Shown piece by piece: positions 1 through 8,750 of a stretch of DNA of 64,000 nt. Numbering within the stretch: position 1 is the first letter of the stretch; every line of letters starts with the position of its first letter. This DNA comes from Lachnospiraceae bacterium (GTDB taxonomy: Bacteria; Bacillota; Clostridia; Lachnospirales; Lachnospiraceae), in assembly GCA_910575275.1 (NCBI GenBank), contig CAJTEE010000003.1, positions 124,001 to 188,000 on the forward strand. The letters run 5' to 3'. A program made the position numbers and the translations under genes. Below the pieces are notes generated by a model. It was not told where the DNA came from. It made no database searches and worked only from the letters and a program-made list of their open reading frames with translations.

Positions 1-142
1 GGAAATGCCCAAAATACGGGCATGGAATCGTCAGACATGCAAAATGCAAAAGTGCATAAAGTGCAAAATGCGCGGAATGTGCACAAAAAATGCAAAAAAA
101 TTTGTGTAGAAGGAAAAATGCCCTTAGCAGAGTCGGTTATTG

Positions 143-203
143 TAAGATAGTGCCGGTTTAAAATAAGATAGTTGAAGAAACTTATATGCAAAAAGACTAT
201 AAT
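143..203 (+). promoter_or_regulatory. Likely promoter and AraC-type operator of the catabolic operon
   Basis: The 9-mer TAAGATAGT occurs twice, at 143-151 and 164-172, exactly 21 bp apart, which is the usual spacing of AraC-family half-sites. A perfect TATAAT follows at 198-203. The -35 is poor (TTGAAG at 172-177, 20 bp away), which fits activator dependence. An AraC regulator lies at the far end of the operon (8751-9677). Operator function is inferred. The rest of 1-253 is AT-rich with several ATGCAAAA-like words and no gene. Confidence 0.45.
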
Positions 204-253
204 AAGACTGTAAAAAACAGAAAGAATAGTAAAAATGATGAATGGAGGCGCGC

Positions 254-1456
254 ATGGGAAGGTATTTCATGGAAAAAGCGCATCGTCTTCCGATTTGCAC
301 AAAATATGATATTGCAGTAGTTGGAGGCGGGATCGCCGGTGTCTGCGCCGCGATTGCAGCCGCCAGACGGGGAAAGAGAGTTCTGCTCCTGGAGCGCATG
401 TTTGCGCTCGGCGGCCTGGCGACACTGGGGTTAGTCACGGTCTATCTTCCTCTGTGCGACGGAAATGGGAAGCAGGTCAGTTTCGGGATCGCCGAGGAGC
501 TTTTGAAGCTGTCAATCCAGCATGGCTTTGAGGCGGATAATCCGTATACCTGGCTTAAGCCGGGAAACGGGCAGCATGGAAAACAGCGGTATCAGGTACG
601 TTTTAACGCCCAGGTCTTTGCCGTTTTGATGGAGGAGCTTTTAGAGGAGGCGGGGGCGGACATTCTGTATGGAACGGTCGTGACAAACGCTGTGATGGAG
701 GAAGGGAGGCTTGGAGGGCTTATCATCGAGAACAAGAGCGGCAGGCAGTTTGTGGAGGCGGCTTCCTTTGTAGATGCCAGCGGAGATGCGGACGTCTATC
801 AGTTTGCTGGTGCGCCGACAGCTCTTTATGAAAAGAAAAATTCGCTTGCGGCATGGTATTATGCCACGGAGGACGGAAGAACGAGCCTCCATATGCTGGG
901 AGCGGCGGATGTGCTGCCAAAGGATCCGAACGCCGAAATCCCGGTCAGGATTGCTTCCCAGAGAATAAGCGGGGTGGATGCATGGGAGATCAGCGGCCAA
1001 ATGCGGGAAGCCCACAGGCATTCACTAAAGGCGTTTTTGGAAAAAGGAGGCGTATCGGAGAGCCACAGCCTGACGACACTCGCAATGCTTCCGCAGCTTC
1101 GCATGACGCGTAGGATCTGTGGCGAGTACACGCTCGACGAGACGGAAAGCCACCGTTTTTTTGAGGACAGCATCGGAATGATCGGCGACTGGAGGAAATG
1201 TGGCCCGGTTTTCGAGATTCCGCTGCGGACCCTGTACCGGGCAGATATCCCGAATCTTGCAGCGGCAGGGCGCTGTATTTCGGTGACGGATGCGATGTGG
1301 GACATTACGAGGGTCATTCCGGCCTGTGCGGTGACCGGACAGGCAGCAGGGACCGCATTTGCACTGAACGAGACCCTTACACAGCTTAAGGCTGCATCTG
1401 TACAGGAGGCGCTTAAACAAGATGGGGTCATACTCCATGAATCAAAAACAATATAA
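254..1456 (+). CDS. FAD-dependent oxidoreductase (FAD_oxidored family)
   Basis: A 400-residue flavoprotein. The N-terminal Rossmann motif VVGGGIAGV (residues about 22-30) followed by a basic/acidic strand end (LLLER) binds the ADP part of FAD. The C-terminal stretch AAAGRCISVTDAMWDITRV is typical of the PF12831-type FAD-dependent oxidoreductases, whose substrates are mostly unknown. An in-frame ATG lies at 242, but the ATG at 254 has GGAGG five bases upstream and is preferred. It opens an operon with a TRAP transporter and sugar-acid enzymes, so it probably oxidises the imported substrate or a derivative. The exact substrate cannot be read from sequence. No signal peptide is visible, so it should be cytoplasmic. 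Confidence 0.85.
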   Translation: MGRYFMEKAHRLPICTKYDIAVVGGGIAGVCAAIAAARRGKRVLLLERMFALGGLATLGLVTVYLPLCDGNGKQVSFGIAEELLKLSIQHGFEADNPYTWLKPGNGQHGKQRYQVRFNAQVFAVLMEELLEEAGADILYGTVVTNAVMEEGRLGGLIIENKSGRQFVEAASFVDASGDADVYQFAGAPTALYEKKNSLAAWYYATEDGRTSLHMLGAADVLPKDPNAEIPVRIASQRISGVDAWEISGQMREAHRHSLKAFLEKGGVSESHSLTTLAMLPQLRMTRRICGEYTLDETESHRFFEDSIGMIGDWRKCGPVFEIPLRTLYRADIPNLAAAGRCISVTDAMWDITRVIPACAVTGQAAGTAFALNETLTQLKAASVQEALKQDGVILHESKTI

Positions 1457-1482
1457 ACTCAGAAAAAGAGGAGGAAAAAAGG

Positions 1483-2565
1483 ATGAAGAAAAAAATGTTG
1501 GCAGGCGTTGTGACGGCAGTTTTGATCGGAGCTTTGACTGCCTGCGGAGGAAATACCGCCTCCCAGCAGACTACGGCCGCGGCGCAGACAGAGGCGGCAA
1601 AAACGGAAGCAGCCAAGACAGAGGCCGCGAAGCCGGACGCAAAGGACGCCTTAATGTTCCGCGTTAGTATGCCGGAGGCCTCGAACGATAATAAGGCAGT
1701 GGCGATCCAGCAGGTCGTGAGGAATATTGAGGAGAGAACGGAAGGGCGCGTGAAATTTGAGGTATACTACAGCGGAGAGCTGGGGAACTTTACGGATACG
1801 ATTGAGGGGATCGCCATGGGTGGCAACATCATTGACGGTACCTCTGGAGACGCCTATGCCCCATACGGCTGTGCAGACATGACGGCGTTAAATCTGATGG
1901 GGCTCTATCCGGATCCGGAATCCATCGCCAGATTCAACGATTCGGAGCTGTTTCAGGAGATGTGTGATGAGCTGGAGAAGAATTCCGGGATTAAGATGAT
2001 CTGCATGAACTGGGCGGGTGCACCACGCGAGGTACTTTGTACATCGCCGATCGAGTCGGTCGAGGATCTGAAGGGAAAGATGATCCGCGTACCGCTTCCA
2101 CCGTATGTGGCATTTTTTAAACGCCTTGGCTGCAGCACGGTCAATATGACCATGGCAGAGGTCTATACAGGAATGCAGCAGGGAATGTTAGATGCCTGTG
2201 AATTCCCGCTGGGGACGATCTACACAAACTCATTGCAGGAGGTCGCAAAATACTGCTATCTCTCCTCCCATACCTATGCGCCGACCTGCTGGGGCATGAG
2301 TGCAGAGCTGTTCGGCAGGATGTCCGAGGCGGATCAGGAGGTCTTTGTGGAGGAGTTCTCTAAGGGGGGCGAATATTTTTCAAAGCTGAACGTTGAAAAT
2401 ATGGAAGATTACCGCAAAAAACTGGAGGAGGCAGGCGTCACCTTTGTAGAGCCGTCCGAGGCGGACAAGGAGGCGATGGATCAGGCGGCAGCGGATGCAA
2501 TCGCGGATTTTCCGGAGTTAAGCGAGGGGATCCTGGACCGGGTGAAGGCCGCGATGGCAGAATAA
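1483..2565 (+). CDS. dctP: TRAP transporter substrate-binding lipoprotein DctP
   Basis: Extracytoplasmic solute receptor of a TRAP transporter, 360 residues. It has a lipoprotein signal peptide with lipobox LTAC (Cys about 21), then an Ala/Glu/Thr-rich tether (repeats of TEAAK) that holds the binding domain off the membrane. The mature part has DctP family features, including the conserved region around RVPLPPYVAFFKRLG, where an arginine normally binds the substrate carboxylate. Family knowledge therefore suggests an organic or sugar acid ligand. It lies 26 bp after the oxidoreductase and is followed by the two membrane subunits. A hairpin after it may let the receptor be made in excess. Confidence 0.95.
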   Translation: MKKKMLAGVVTAVLIGALTACGGNTASQQTTAAAQTEAAKTEAAKTEAAKPDAKDALMFRVSMPEASNDNKAVAIQQVVRNIEERTEGRVKFEVYYSGELGNFTDTIEGIAMGGNIIDGTSGDAYAPYGCADMTALNLMGLYPDPESIARFNDSELFQEMCDELEKNSGIKMICMNWAGAPREVLCTSPIESVEDLKGKMIRVPLPPYVAFFKRLGCSTVNMTMAEVYTGMQQGMLDACEFPLGTIYTNSLQEVAKYCYLSSHTYAPTCWGMSAELFGRMSEADQEVFVEEFSKGGEYFSKLNVENMEDYRKKLEEAGVTFVEPSEADKEAMDQAAADAIADFPELSEGILDRVKAAMAE

Positions 2566-2585
2566 GGCTTTGGACGTGACGGATG

Positions 2586-2611
2586 CCGGGTCTGATAAGA
2601 AGCAGGCCCGG
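2586..2611 (+). terminator. Hairpin after dctP, possible partial terminator
   Basis: CCGGGTCTG (2586-2594) pairs with CAGGCCCGG (2603-2611) across an 8-nt loop and is followed by TCTTTTG. It sits between dctP and dctQ. Such a structure could stop part of the transcripts or protect the dctP end, giving more binding protein than permease. This role is inferred. Confidence 0.5.
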
Positions 2612-2641
2612 TCTTTTGTTCGGGAGTACTCTCCGGCAGAT

Positions 2642-2669
2642 GTTACGGTTCACGTGTGTTCATAGTAAC
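2642..2669. repeat. Partial copy of a dispersed palindromic repeat
   Basis: The 14 bases starting at 2642 (GTTACGGTTCACGT) are identical to the start of the 52-bp repeat at 30470-30521. Here the remainder differs, and the segment ends in GTAAC, giving its own short inverted repeat with the opening GTTAC. It may be a truncated member of the same family. Confidence 0.4.
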
Positions 2670-2729
2670 AAGCTGTGAGGGCAGCAAACGGTTGTGATTC
2701 AATGACTATTACGATAAGGGGGAAGTGTA

Positions 2730-3260
2730 TTGAAGCGTACGCTCGGTATAAAATGGATCCTGCTTAATCTGGAAGAAATCCTTGCAACGGCGGCGATCAC
2801 GATGATGCTCCTCATATGCTCGCTGAATGTGTTTTCGCGGTATGTCCTGCGGTCGGCGGTCAGCTGGGCAGATGAGGTGGACATCTGTTTGCTTGCGTGG
2901 GCGACCTTTGTCGGAAGTGCGGCGGCCTACAAGCGGAATCTGCACTATGGTATGGATTTTCTGATGGACCATCTTCCAAAGAAAGGGAAAAGATGGCTGC
3001 GGATTTCTGTCACGGCCATCATTGGTGTGACCTGTGCCTATCTGACATACCAGAGCCTTTTCTTTACCATGAAGGCCGTAAAGGTCATGCCGTATTCCAG
3101 GCTCTCTTACAAATGGATCGACGCATCGGCAGTTGCGGGCTTTGCAAGCATGACCGTGTATTCGTTTTTCTATCTGGCGGAGGCATTCGTAAAGCCGGAG
3201 CTGTTTAAGAGACGCTATGAACCGGAAGAAGACAAAGAAGGAAAGGAGGAGGCCGTATGA
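2730..3260 (+). CDS. dctQ: TRAP transporter small permease DctQ
   Basis: A 176-residue membrane protein with four predicted transmembrane segments (about residues 14-35, 48-66, 88-106 and 130-152). This is the DctQ layout, and the segment around SWADEVDICLLAWATFVGSA matches the family core. The start is TTG at 2730 with a strong GGGGGAAG site 4-5 bases upstream. The product associates with DctM to form the Na+-coupled transporter. The C-terminus is rich in Glu and Lys. The stop overlaps the dctM start (ATGA), which indicates translational coupling. Confidence 0.92.
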   Translation: MKRTLGIKWILLNLEEILATAAITMMLLICSLNVFSRYVLRSAVSWADEVDICLLAWATFVGSAAAYKRNLHYGMDFLMDHLPKKGKRWLRISVTAIIGVTCAYLTYQSLFFTMKAVKVMPYSRLSYKWIDASAVAGFASMTVYSFFYLAEAFVKPELFKRRYEPEEDKEGKEEAV

Positions 3261-4546
3261 CATTTGTACCCGTAATCTTACTGGCTGTATTTTTTATGCT
3301 GGGGCTGCCGGTTGCGTTTGCTCTGATCGTGGGCTGCATCCCGTATTTCATGTCGGACCCGATGCTCTCCTCACAGGTGATCGTCCAAAAGCTGATCACC
3401 AATACGGAGAGTGTATCGCTGATGGCGATTCCGTTTTTTGTGACGGCTGGCTCTATCATGAACGAATCGGGAATTACGGAAAAGCTTCTCAATCTGGCAG
3501 ACGCCCTTGTCGGTCACTTGACAGGGGGCCTTGGCCATGCGAATGTTCTCCTGTCAACGATGATGGGTGGGATCTCTGGTTCGGGCGCGGCGGATATTGC
3601 GATGGAATGTAAGGTGCTGGTACCAGAGATGGAACGGCATGGGTACGGAAAGGGCTTTTCGGCAGCTGTCACGGCGGCCTCCGGGTGTATTACGCCGATC
3701 ATCCCTCCGGGGATCGGGCTTGTCGTTTATGCATGTACGGTGGAAGTGCCGGTGGGGAAGCTTTTGATGTCCGGATATATTCCGGGACTTCTGATGTGTG
3801 CCGGTATGATGCTTGTGGTCCATATCATCTCGAAAAAGAGGGGATATCGGGCAGTCAGGGAGCACATGCTGCCGGGCAGACAGATCTTAAGAATGGCCGG
3901 TGAATCCCTCTGGGCGCTGTTTTTGCCGTTTGTTCTGATCATGGGGCTGCGCTTCGGTGTCTTTACTGCGACAGAGGGCGGCGCGCTTATGGCTCTGTAT
4001 TCTCTGTTTGTGGGGAAATTTATCTATAAAAAGCTGGATATGAAGAAGCTGCCGAAGATCATGCTGGATTCCGCACTTTCTACGGCTACGGTCATGTTAA
4101 TCATGTGCGGTGCGAAGGTATTCAGCTACTATTTAAGCTGGGAGAGGATCCCGCATATGATGACGGAGGCGATGGTTCATATGACCTCCAATAAATATGC
4201 ATTTTTATTTCTCACAAACCTCCTGCTTCTGGCCATGGGGATGTTTATGGACGCGATGCCCTGCATGATCGTAATTGCCCCGCTTCTGGGGCCTGTGGCA
4301 CAGCAGCTTGGGGTCAACATGATCCACTTCGGCATCATCATGTGTCTGAATTCCGCAATCGGCGCGATCACGCCGCCGTTTGGAAACTATATTTTCCAGA
4401 CGGCAGGGATCTTAAAATGCAAGACACAGCTTCTTTATAAAGAGCTGCTGCCGTTCGTATTCGTCTGTCTGGTGGTACTGGCGCTGGTCACCTATCTCCC
4501 ATGGCTTTCAACAAGTATCCCGTATCTGGTATACGGAAGCGTATAA
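3257..4546 (+). CDS. dctM: TRAP transporter large permease DctM
   Basis: The 429-residue membrane subunit that carries out transport, with about 12 hydrophobic segments. Family-typical stretches are visible: PFFVTAGSIMNESGI near residue 60, GGISGSGAADIA near residue 100, and TPPFGNYIF near residue 378. Length fits DctM (about 425-430). It overlaps dctQ by four bases and completes the dctPQM set. Together they would use the sodium gradient to import an acidic substrate, probably for the enzymes encoded immediately downstream. Confidence 0.95.
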   Translation: MTFVPVILLAVFFMLGLPVAFALIVGCIPYFMSDPMLSSQVIVQKLITNTESVSLMAIPFFVTAGSIMNESGITEKLLNLADALVGHLTGGLGHANVLLSTMMGGISGSGAADIAMECKVLVPEMERHGYGKGFSAAVTAASGCITPIIPPGIGLVVYACTVEVPVGKLLMSGYIPGLLMCAGMMLVVHIISKKRGYRAVREHMLPGRQILRMAGESLWALFLPFVLIMGLRFGVFTATEGGALMALYSLFVGKFIYKKLDMKKLPKIMLDSALSTATVMLIMCGAKVFSYYLSWERIPHMMTEAMVHMTSNKYAFLFLTNLLLLAMGMFMDAMPCMIVIAPLLGPVAQQLGVNMIHFGIIMCLNSAIGAITPPFGNYIFQTAGILKCKTQLLYKELLPFVFVCLVVLALVTYLPWLSTSIPYLVYGSV

Positions 4547-4581
4547 ATGGCCGGGGACAAAACGCGAAGGAGAGGAAAGAA

Positions 4582-5919
4582 ATGAATAAGGAAACGATCA
4601 ATCCGTCCAAATTGAAAATCACAGATATGCGGTTTGTGGATATTGACGGGGCGCCGAAGCGCCAGACCATCCTGAAGCTTATGACGAATCAGGGGCTTGA
4701 GGGCTACGGTGAGGTTCGGGACGCAGCAAGTAAGACGTATGCGCTGATGCTAAAAAGCCGGATTCTTGGGGAGAATCCGTGCGATGTAGATCGCATCTTC
4801 AGGAAGATCAAGCAATTTGGGGGGCCGTCCAGGCAGGGCGGAGGGGTCAGCGGGATCGAGATCGCATTGTGGGATCTGGCAGGAAAGGCGTACGGCGTTC
4901 CGGTCTACCAGCTTTTGGGGGGAAAATTCCGCGACAAAATCCGCGTATATTGCGATACGGATGTGGACGGAAAGCACACGGGCCATGAAATGGGGCTTGA
5001 GCTGAAAAAACGAATGGAGATGGGCTTTACGTTTCTGAAGATGGACCTGGGGATCGGCCTTCTGACAGAGGAGGGAATGCTAAATGCTCCGCTTGGCTAT
5101 CTCGACGAGATGAAAACCTATGCGCCCCATATCCTAAATGTACAGGACGGCTCGGTGACGGCAGACATGGTGCGCCGGCAGAAAAGTTATGAGATTGTAA
5201 CGACTCCGCATCCGATGACGGGGCTGCATATCACGGAAAAGGGACTGGATTACCTTGAGAACTATGTACGGGAGGTGCGGGAGGTCATCGGCTACGAGGT
5301 GCCGTTAGCGATTGACCACTTCGGCCATGTATGTGTGGAGGACTGCATCCGGTTCTGCCGCCGGATGGAACCGTATAATCTGGCGTGGGCGGAGGATCTG
5401 CTTCCGTGGATTTATACGGATTCGTATGTGCGTCTTAGAAATTCCACAACGGTCCCGATCTGTACCGGAGAGGATATTTATTTAAAGGAAGGCTTCCGGA
5501 CTCTGATGGAGGCAGGGGCGGTTTCCGTGATCCATCCGGATATTTTGACCTGCGGAGGGGCGCTTGAGCTGAAAAAGATCGGGGATCTGGCCGAGGAATA
5601 TGGGGTCGCTGTGGCGATCCACATGGCGGAGAGTCCGATCGGCTGTATGGCGGCAGTCCACGCGGCCGCGGCGATGCAGCATGTCCTTGCGCTGGAATTT
5701 CACTCTGTGAGGATCCCATGGTGGCAGGATCTGGCAAACGGGCTTCCAAGGCCTTTGATCCGGGATGGATTCATCGAGGTTCCCAACACGCCGGGCCTTG
5801 GGATCGAATCGTTAAATGATGCGGTTTTGGAAGCACATATCAACCCGGATATCCCCGGCCTGTGGGAGAGCACAGAAAAGTGGGACAGGGAATTTTCAAA
5901 CGACCGGATCTGGAGTTAG
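4582..5919 (+). CDS. Enolase-superfamily sugar-acid dehydratase (mandelate racemase/muconate lactonising type)
   Basis: A 445-residue enzyme of the MR/MLE group. Likely Mg2+ ligands are D245, E271 and E297 in the contexts AIDHFGH, WAEDLLP and CTGEDIY. A D320-H347 pair (HPDI and IHMAE) fits the MR-type general base. The usual lysine position reads K153-M-D155 rather than KxK. Such enzymes usually remove water from an aldonate or uronate to give a 2-keto-3-deoxy acid. The ATG at 4582, behind GAAGGAGAGGAAAG, is preferred to an in-frame ATG at 4501, which lies inside dctM. The substrate cannot be fixed from sequence. The neighbours suggest it sits between the lactonase and the RraA-like protein in one pathway. 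Confidence 0.85.
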   Translation: MNKETINPSKLKITDMRFVDIDGAPKRQTILKLMTNQGLEGYGEVRDAASKTYALMLKSRILGENPCDVDRIFRKIKQFGGPSRQGGGVSGIEIALWDLAGKAYGVPVYQLLGGKFRDKIRVYCDTDVDGKHTGHEMGLELKKRMEMGFTFLKMDLGIGLLTEEGMLNAPLGYLDEMKTYAPHILNVQDGSVTADMVRRQKSYEIVTTPHPMTGLHITEKGLDYLENYVREVREVIGYEVPLAIDHFGHVCVEDCIRFCRRMEPYNLAWAEDLLPWIYTDSYVRLRNSTTVPICTGEDIYLKEGFRTLMEAGAVSVIHPDILTCGGALELKKIGDLAEEYGVAVAIHMAESPIGCMAAVHAAAAMQHVLALEFHSVRIPWWQDLANGLPRPLIRDGFIEVPNTPGLGIESLNDAVLEAHINPDIPGLWESTEKWDREFSNDRIWS

Positions 5920-5934
5920 GGGGGAAAACAGAAG

Positions 5935-6867
5935 ATGAGATTGAATGACCGGGATGATATTATTTCCATGACGGCACAGTGGAAGGGAGAGCGTTTCCCT
6001 GACGGAAGGCCGAAGGTTGCAGACCGCTATCTGGATGCGCTGTATCAGATGACTCTGGAGGAGCTTTGGAAGCCGATCTTTGTAAAGGGCTATGAAAACC
6101 AGTTCATTGCAATGAAATCGCTGCATCCGGAGTTCAAGGAGGACGGTACCGTCAACAAAAAGCTGGTCGGACGCGCGGTGACGGCCGTCTATGCGCCCAC
6201 ACGGCCGGATTATTTTGAAACTATGATGGAGACGGCGAAGGAGCGGGGCTGGCACGGGACGCCGAATCAGTGGATCCTGGACAGCCTGACGGAACGGGAT
6301 GTGATCGTGATTGATATGTATGATAAAGTCTTTAAGGGGACGTTTTTAGGCGGCAACCTGACGACAGCCGTTAAGAGCCGGACGAAGACGGGAGGCGCTG
6401 TGATCTGGGGCGGAATCCGGGATATTGAGCAGATGCACAAGGTGCCGGACGTGCAGGTCTATTATCGAGGAGTCGATCCCACGCCCATCCGTGATTTTGT
6501 TCTGACCGGCTTTAATACGCCCGCGCGTTTGGGAGACGGGAGAGAGGCGGCGATCTGTCTGCCGGGAGACGTGGTGTACGGCTGCAGCGGCGGGGTGCTG
6601 TTTATCCCTCCTCAGCTTGTGGAGGAGGTCGTGGATGGCGGTGCCAAAACCCAGGTAAAGGATCTGTTCGGCTTTGAAATGATTACATTAAACCGCTTTA
6701 CCACGGCACAGATCGACAAGAATACATGGACGGAGGAAATGCTGGATCTTCTCATGGAATTTATTCGGACGGATCCGCGAGGAGAGCCATACCGTGAGCT
6801 GGATTGGAGCAGGGAATACAGGCTTGCCAGAGAGGGAGACCCGACGGATACACAGTCCGCTTTATAG
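5935..6867 (+). CDS. RraA-family protein, probable class II keto-acid aldolase or lyase
   Basis: A 310-residue protein with the RraA/HMG-aldolase fold. The recognisable core has GGNL near residue 139, a glycine-rich turn, and GGIRD near residues 159-163, where the Arg and Asp bind substrate and metal in the aldolases of this fold. It is longer than plain RraA (about 160) or HMG/CHA aldolase (about 230), having extra N- and C-terminal segments. RraA-fold enzymes such as 4-hydroxy-4-methyl-2-oxoglutarate aldolase cleave 2-keto-4-hydroxy acids to pyruvate. The position right after a dehydratase makes a similar cleavage plausible here. Ribosome site AGGGGGGAA overlaps the preceding stop. Confidence 0.8.
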   Translation: MRLNDRDDIISMTAQWKGERFPDGRPKVADRYLDALYQMTLEELWKPIFVKGYENQFIAMKSLHPEFKEDGTVNKKLVGRAVTAVYAPTRPDYFETMMETAKERGWHGTPNQWILDSLTERDVIVIDMYDKVFKGTFLGGNLTTAVKSRTKTGGAVIWGGIRDIEQMHKVPDVQVYYRGVDPTPIRDFVLTGFNTPARLGDGREAAICLPGDVVYGCSGGVLFIPPQLVEEVVDGGAKTQVKDLFGFEMITLNRFTTAQIDKNTWTEEMLDLLMEFIRTDPRGEPYRELDWSREYRLAREGDPTDTQSAL

Positions 6868-6942
6868 AGCGCCTGATACAAAATAACGAAGAAAGGGCAA
6901 CGGTTCAGGTATCCGGGCTGCTGCAAGAAAGGAGAAAATCAC

Positions 6943-7671
6943 GTGTTTGAGGTTGCGGGAAAAAGAGTCCTGGTGACAGGCTCAACGCAGGGAATCGGGA
7001 GAGCGGTTGCTGCAGCGTTTGCGGCCGCCGGGGCGTCCGTTTGGATCCACGGCTCCAGGAAAGAAAAGACAGAAAAAGCGTCGGAGAGCATCGGGGCCGG
7101 TACGAGAGCTGCGTGGGCGGATCTGTCGGAGGCTGGCTGTGCACATAGGCTGTATGAAAAGACGGGCGATGTGGATATTCTGATCCTTAACGCCTCCGTC
7201 CAGTACAGAAAAGCATGGGATGCGGTCACCGCAGAGGAATTTGACACACAGCTTCATGTAAATCTGAAAAGTTCTTTGGAGCTGATCCAGAAATACGTGC
7301 CCGCGATGCAGGCACAGGGCTGGGGGCGTATCATTACGATCGGGAGCGTGCAGCAGTTCGTTCCACATAAGGATATGGTGATCTATGCGGCATCGAAATC
7401 CGCGCTCTATGCACTGGTAAGAAATCTGGCGAAGCAGCTTGCGCCCTGCGGGATCACGGTTAACAATGTGGCACCGGGAGCGATGGCAACGCCGAGAAAT
7501 GCGGATGTCGTCCGAAATCCAGATTATTTGGCCAAGGTTCTGGCTGGGATCCCGGCCGGATATATGGGTGCGGAGCATGACTGCAACGGCGCCTGTTTCC
7601 TGCTTGCCAGCGAGGAAGGACGATATATCACCGGAGCCAATCTCTGCATAGATGGAGGAATGAGCCTTTGA
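6943..7671 (+). CDS. Short-chain dehydrogenase/reductase
   Basis: A 242-residue classical SDR. It has the nucleotide-binding motif TGSTQGIG (residues about 11-18), an NAS variant of the NAG motif, the catalytic serine in TIGSVQQF, and YAASK with the catalytic Tyr and Lys. C-terminal GGMSL is typical of the family. The start is GTG at 6943 with AAAGGAG eight bases upstream. In this operon it is the natural candidate for oxidising a sugar to its lactone, or for reducing or oxidising a keto-acid intermediate. Cofactor preference is not obvious. Its stop overlaps the next start (TTGA). Confidence 0.9.
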   Translation: MFEVAGKRVLVTGSTQGIGRAVAAAFAAAGASVWIHGSRKEKTEKASESIGAGTRAAWADLSEAGCAHRLYEKTGDVDILILNASVQYRKAWDAVTAEEFDTQLHVNLKSSLELIQKYVPAMQAQGWGRIITIGSVQQFVPHKDMVIYAASKSALYALVRNLAKQLAPCGITVNNVAPGAMATPRNADVVRNPDYLAKVLAGIPAGYMGAEHDCNGACFLLASEEGRYITGANLCIDGGMSL

Positions 7672-8651
7672 ATCTCTATATTGCGTCCTGTGCGCCGGAC
7701 GGCGGAATCTATCATTACAGGCAGGCTGCGGATGGTTCCTTTCGGTTTCGGGGCAAGACTTACTGTGACAGGCCGATGTATCTGGCCCGCGAGGGAAAAT
7801 GGCTGTACGTGCTTTTACGGCAGCCGTTCCCTGGCAGGCCGGACAGCGGCCTTGTCCGTTTTGCACTGGGACCGGATGGAGGCTTAAGTGAGGCATCGGA
7901 GACCGTGAGTACGGGCGGAGCGTGCGCCTGTCATCTGTGCCGGCTTTCGGGGGTGACGTATGCGGTCAATTATCTTTCCGGCAGCGTGTTTTCAGATAAG
8001 GGCGACATGGCTTTCCATCATGGAAGCAGTGTGGTAAGAAAACGGCAGGAGAGTGCCCATCCCCACTTTATCGGGGTTTCCCCGGATGGAAGCTATTTGA
8101 TGGTTACGGATCTTGGCATGGATCGGATTTTTCTTTATGACAGAGACTTAAGGCGGTGCGGGGAGGCGGCCGCGCCTTTAGGGGCCGGTCCGAGGCATCT
8201 TTTAGTGCTCGACGAATCGCATGTAGCCTGTGTCAACGAGCTCGCCTGCAGCATTGGCATTTACGGATATGAGGCCGGGAAGCTTGCGCTTCTTAGAGTC
8301 GTTCCCGTATTGGAGACGGTTCCGAGAGGAGCTTTGAGTGCAGCGATTTGCCGTCTGGGCCAAAGTGTGTTTGTATCGACGCGCGGTGCGGATCGGATCA
8401 CAGGCTTTTGGTGGCAAAAGGGACGTTTGGAAAAGCTTTTTGAGATGCCCTGCGGCGGAGTTTCCCCGCGGGATATTCTGGCTGCCGGCGGTTTTTTGTT
8501 CAGTATGAACGAGGGTTCACAGGTGGTTTGCGTGTTCTCCCTGGATCGGACCGGGGAGGCTTTCGGCCGGCCGGTGCAGATGCTGCCGGTTGCAAACGCC
8601 GTCTGCGGCTTGTGTACAAAAGACGGCGGGGAAGGGAAAGAAATGGATTGA
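7668..8651 (+). CDS. Lactonase, seven-bladed beta-propeller family
   Basis: A 327-residue protein of the 6-phosphogluconolactonase-like propeller family (PF10282). The segment HPHFIGVSPDGSYLMVTDLG (about residues 125-144) is the family hallmark, and repeated blades carry similar strand patterns. It would hydrolyse a sugar lactone to the open acid, linking the SDR to the enolase-superfamily dehydratase. The start is TTG at 7668, overlapping the SDR stop, with GGAGG nine bases upstream. A cytoplasmic location is likely because no signal peptide is seen. The stop codon lies within the promoter of the AraC gene. Confidence 0.87.
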   Translation: MNLYIASCAPDGGIYHYRQAADGSFRFRGKTYCDRPMYLAREGKWLYVLLRQPFPGRPDSGLVRFALGPDGGLSEASETVSTGGACACHLCRLSGVTYAVNYLSGSVFSDKGDMAFHHGSSVVRKRQESAHPHFIGVSPDGSYLMVTDLGMDRIFLYDRDLRRCGEAAAPLGAGPRHLLVLDESHVACVNELACSIGIYGYEAGKLALLRVVPVLETVPRGALSAAICRLGQSVFVSTRGADRITGFWWQKGRLEKLFEMPCGGVSPRDILAAGGFLFSMNEGSQVVCVFSLDRTGEAFGRPVQMLPVANAVCGLCTKDGGEGKEMD

Positions 8652-8677
8652 CAAGTAGGAGCTCTGTGTAAGATAAT
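8648..8677 (+). promoter_or_regulatory. SigA-type promoter of the AraC gene
   Basis: TTGACA (8648-8653) and GATAAT (8672-8677) are separated by 18 bp. The -35 overlaps the lactonase stop codon. A nearly identical block occurs at 10747-10776. Confidence 0.7.
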
Positions 8678-8750
8678 AGAAAAAAGGAATTGTGAGGGTA
8701 CTGAACGGTTACGAAAAGATGCCGAACAGGAGCATAAGGAGGCACCGCGA

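Noticed and set aside
859-1431. 190-residue open frame on the minus strand
   Set aside because: It lies antisense to the FAD oxidoreductase, which has clear family motifs; the antisense product is Ser/Pro-rich without a recognisable domain.
6982-7896. 304-residue minus-strand open frame
   Set aside because: It covers the SDR and lactonase genes in antisense; its composition (His, Arg and Pro-rich) is typical of a shadow frame.
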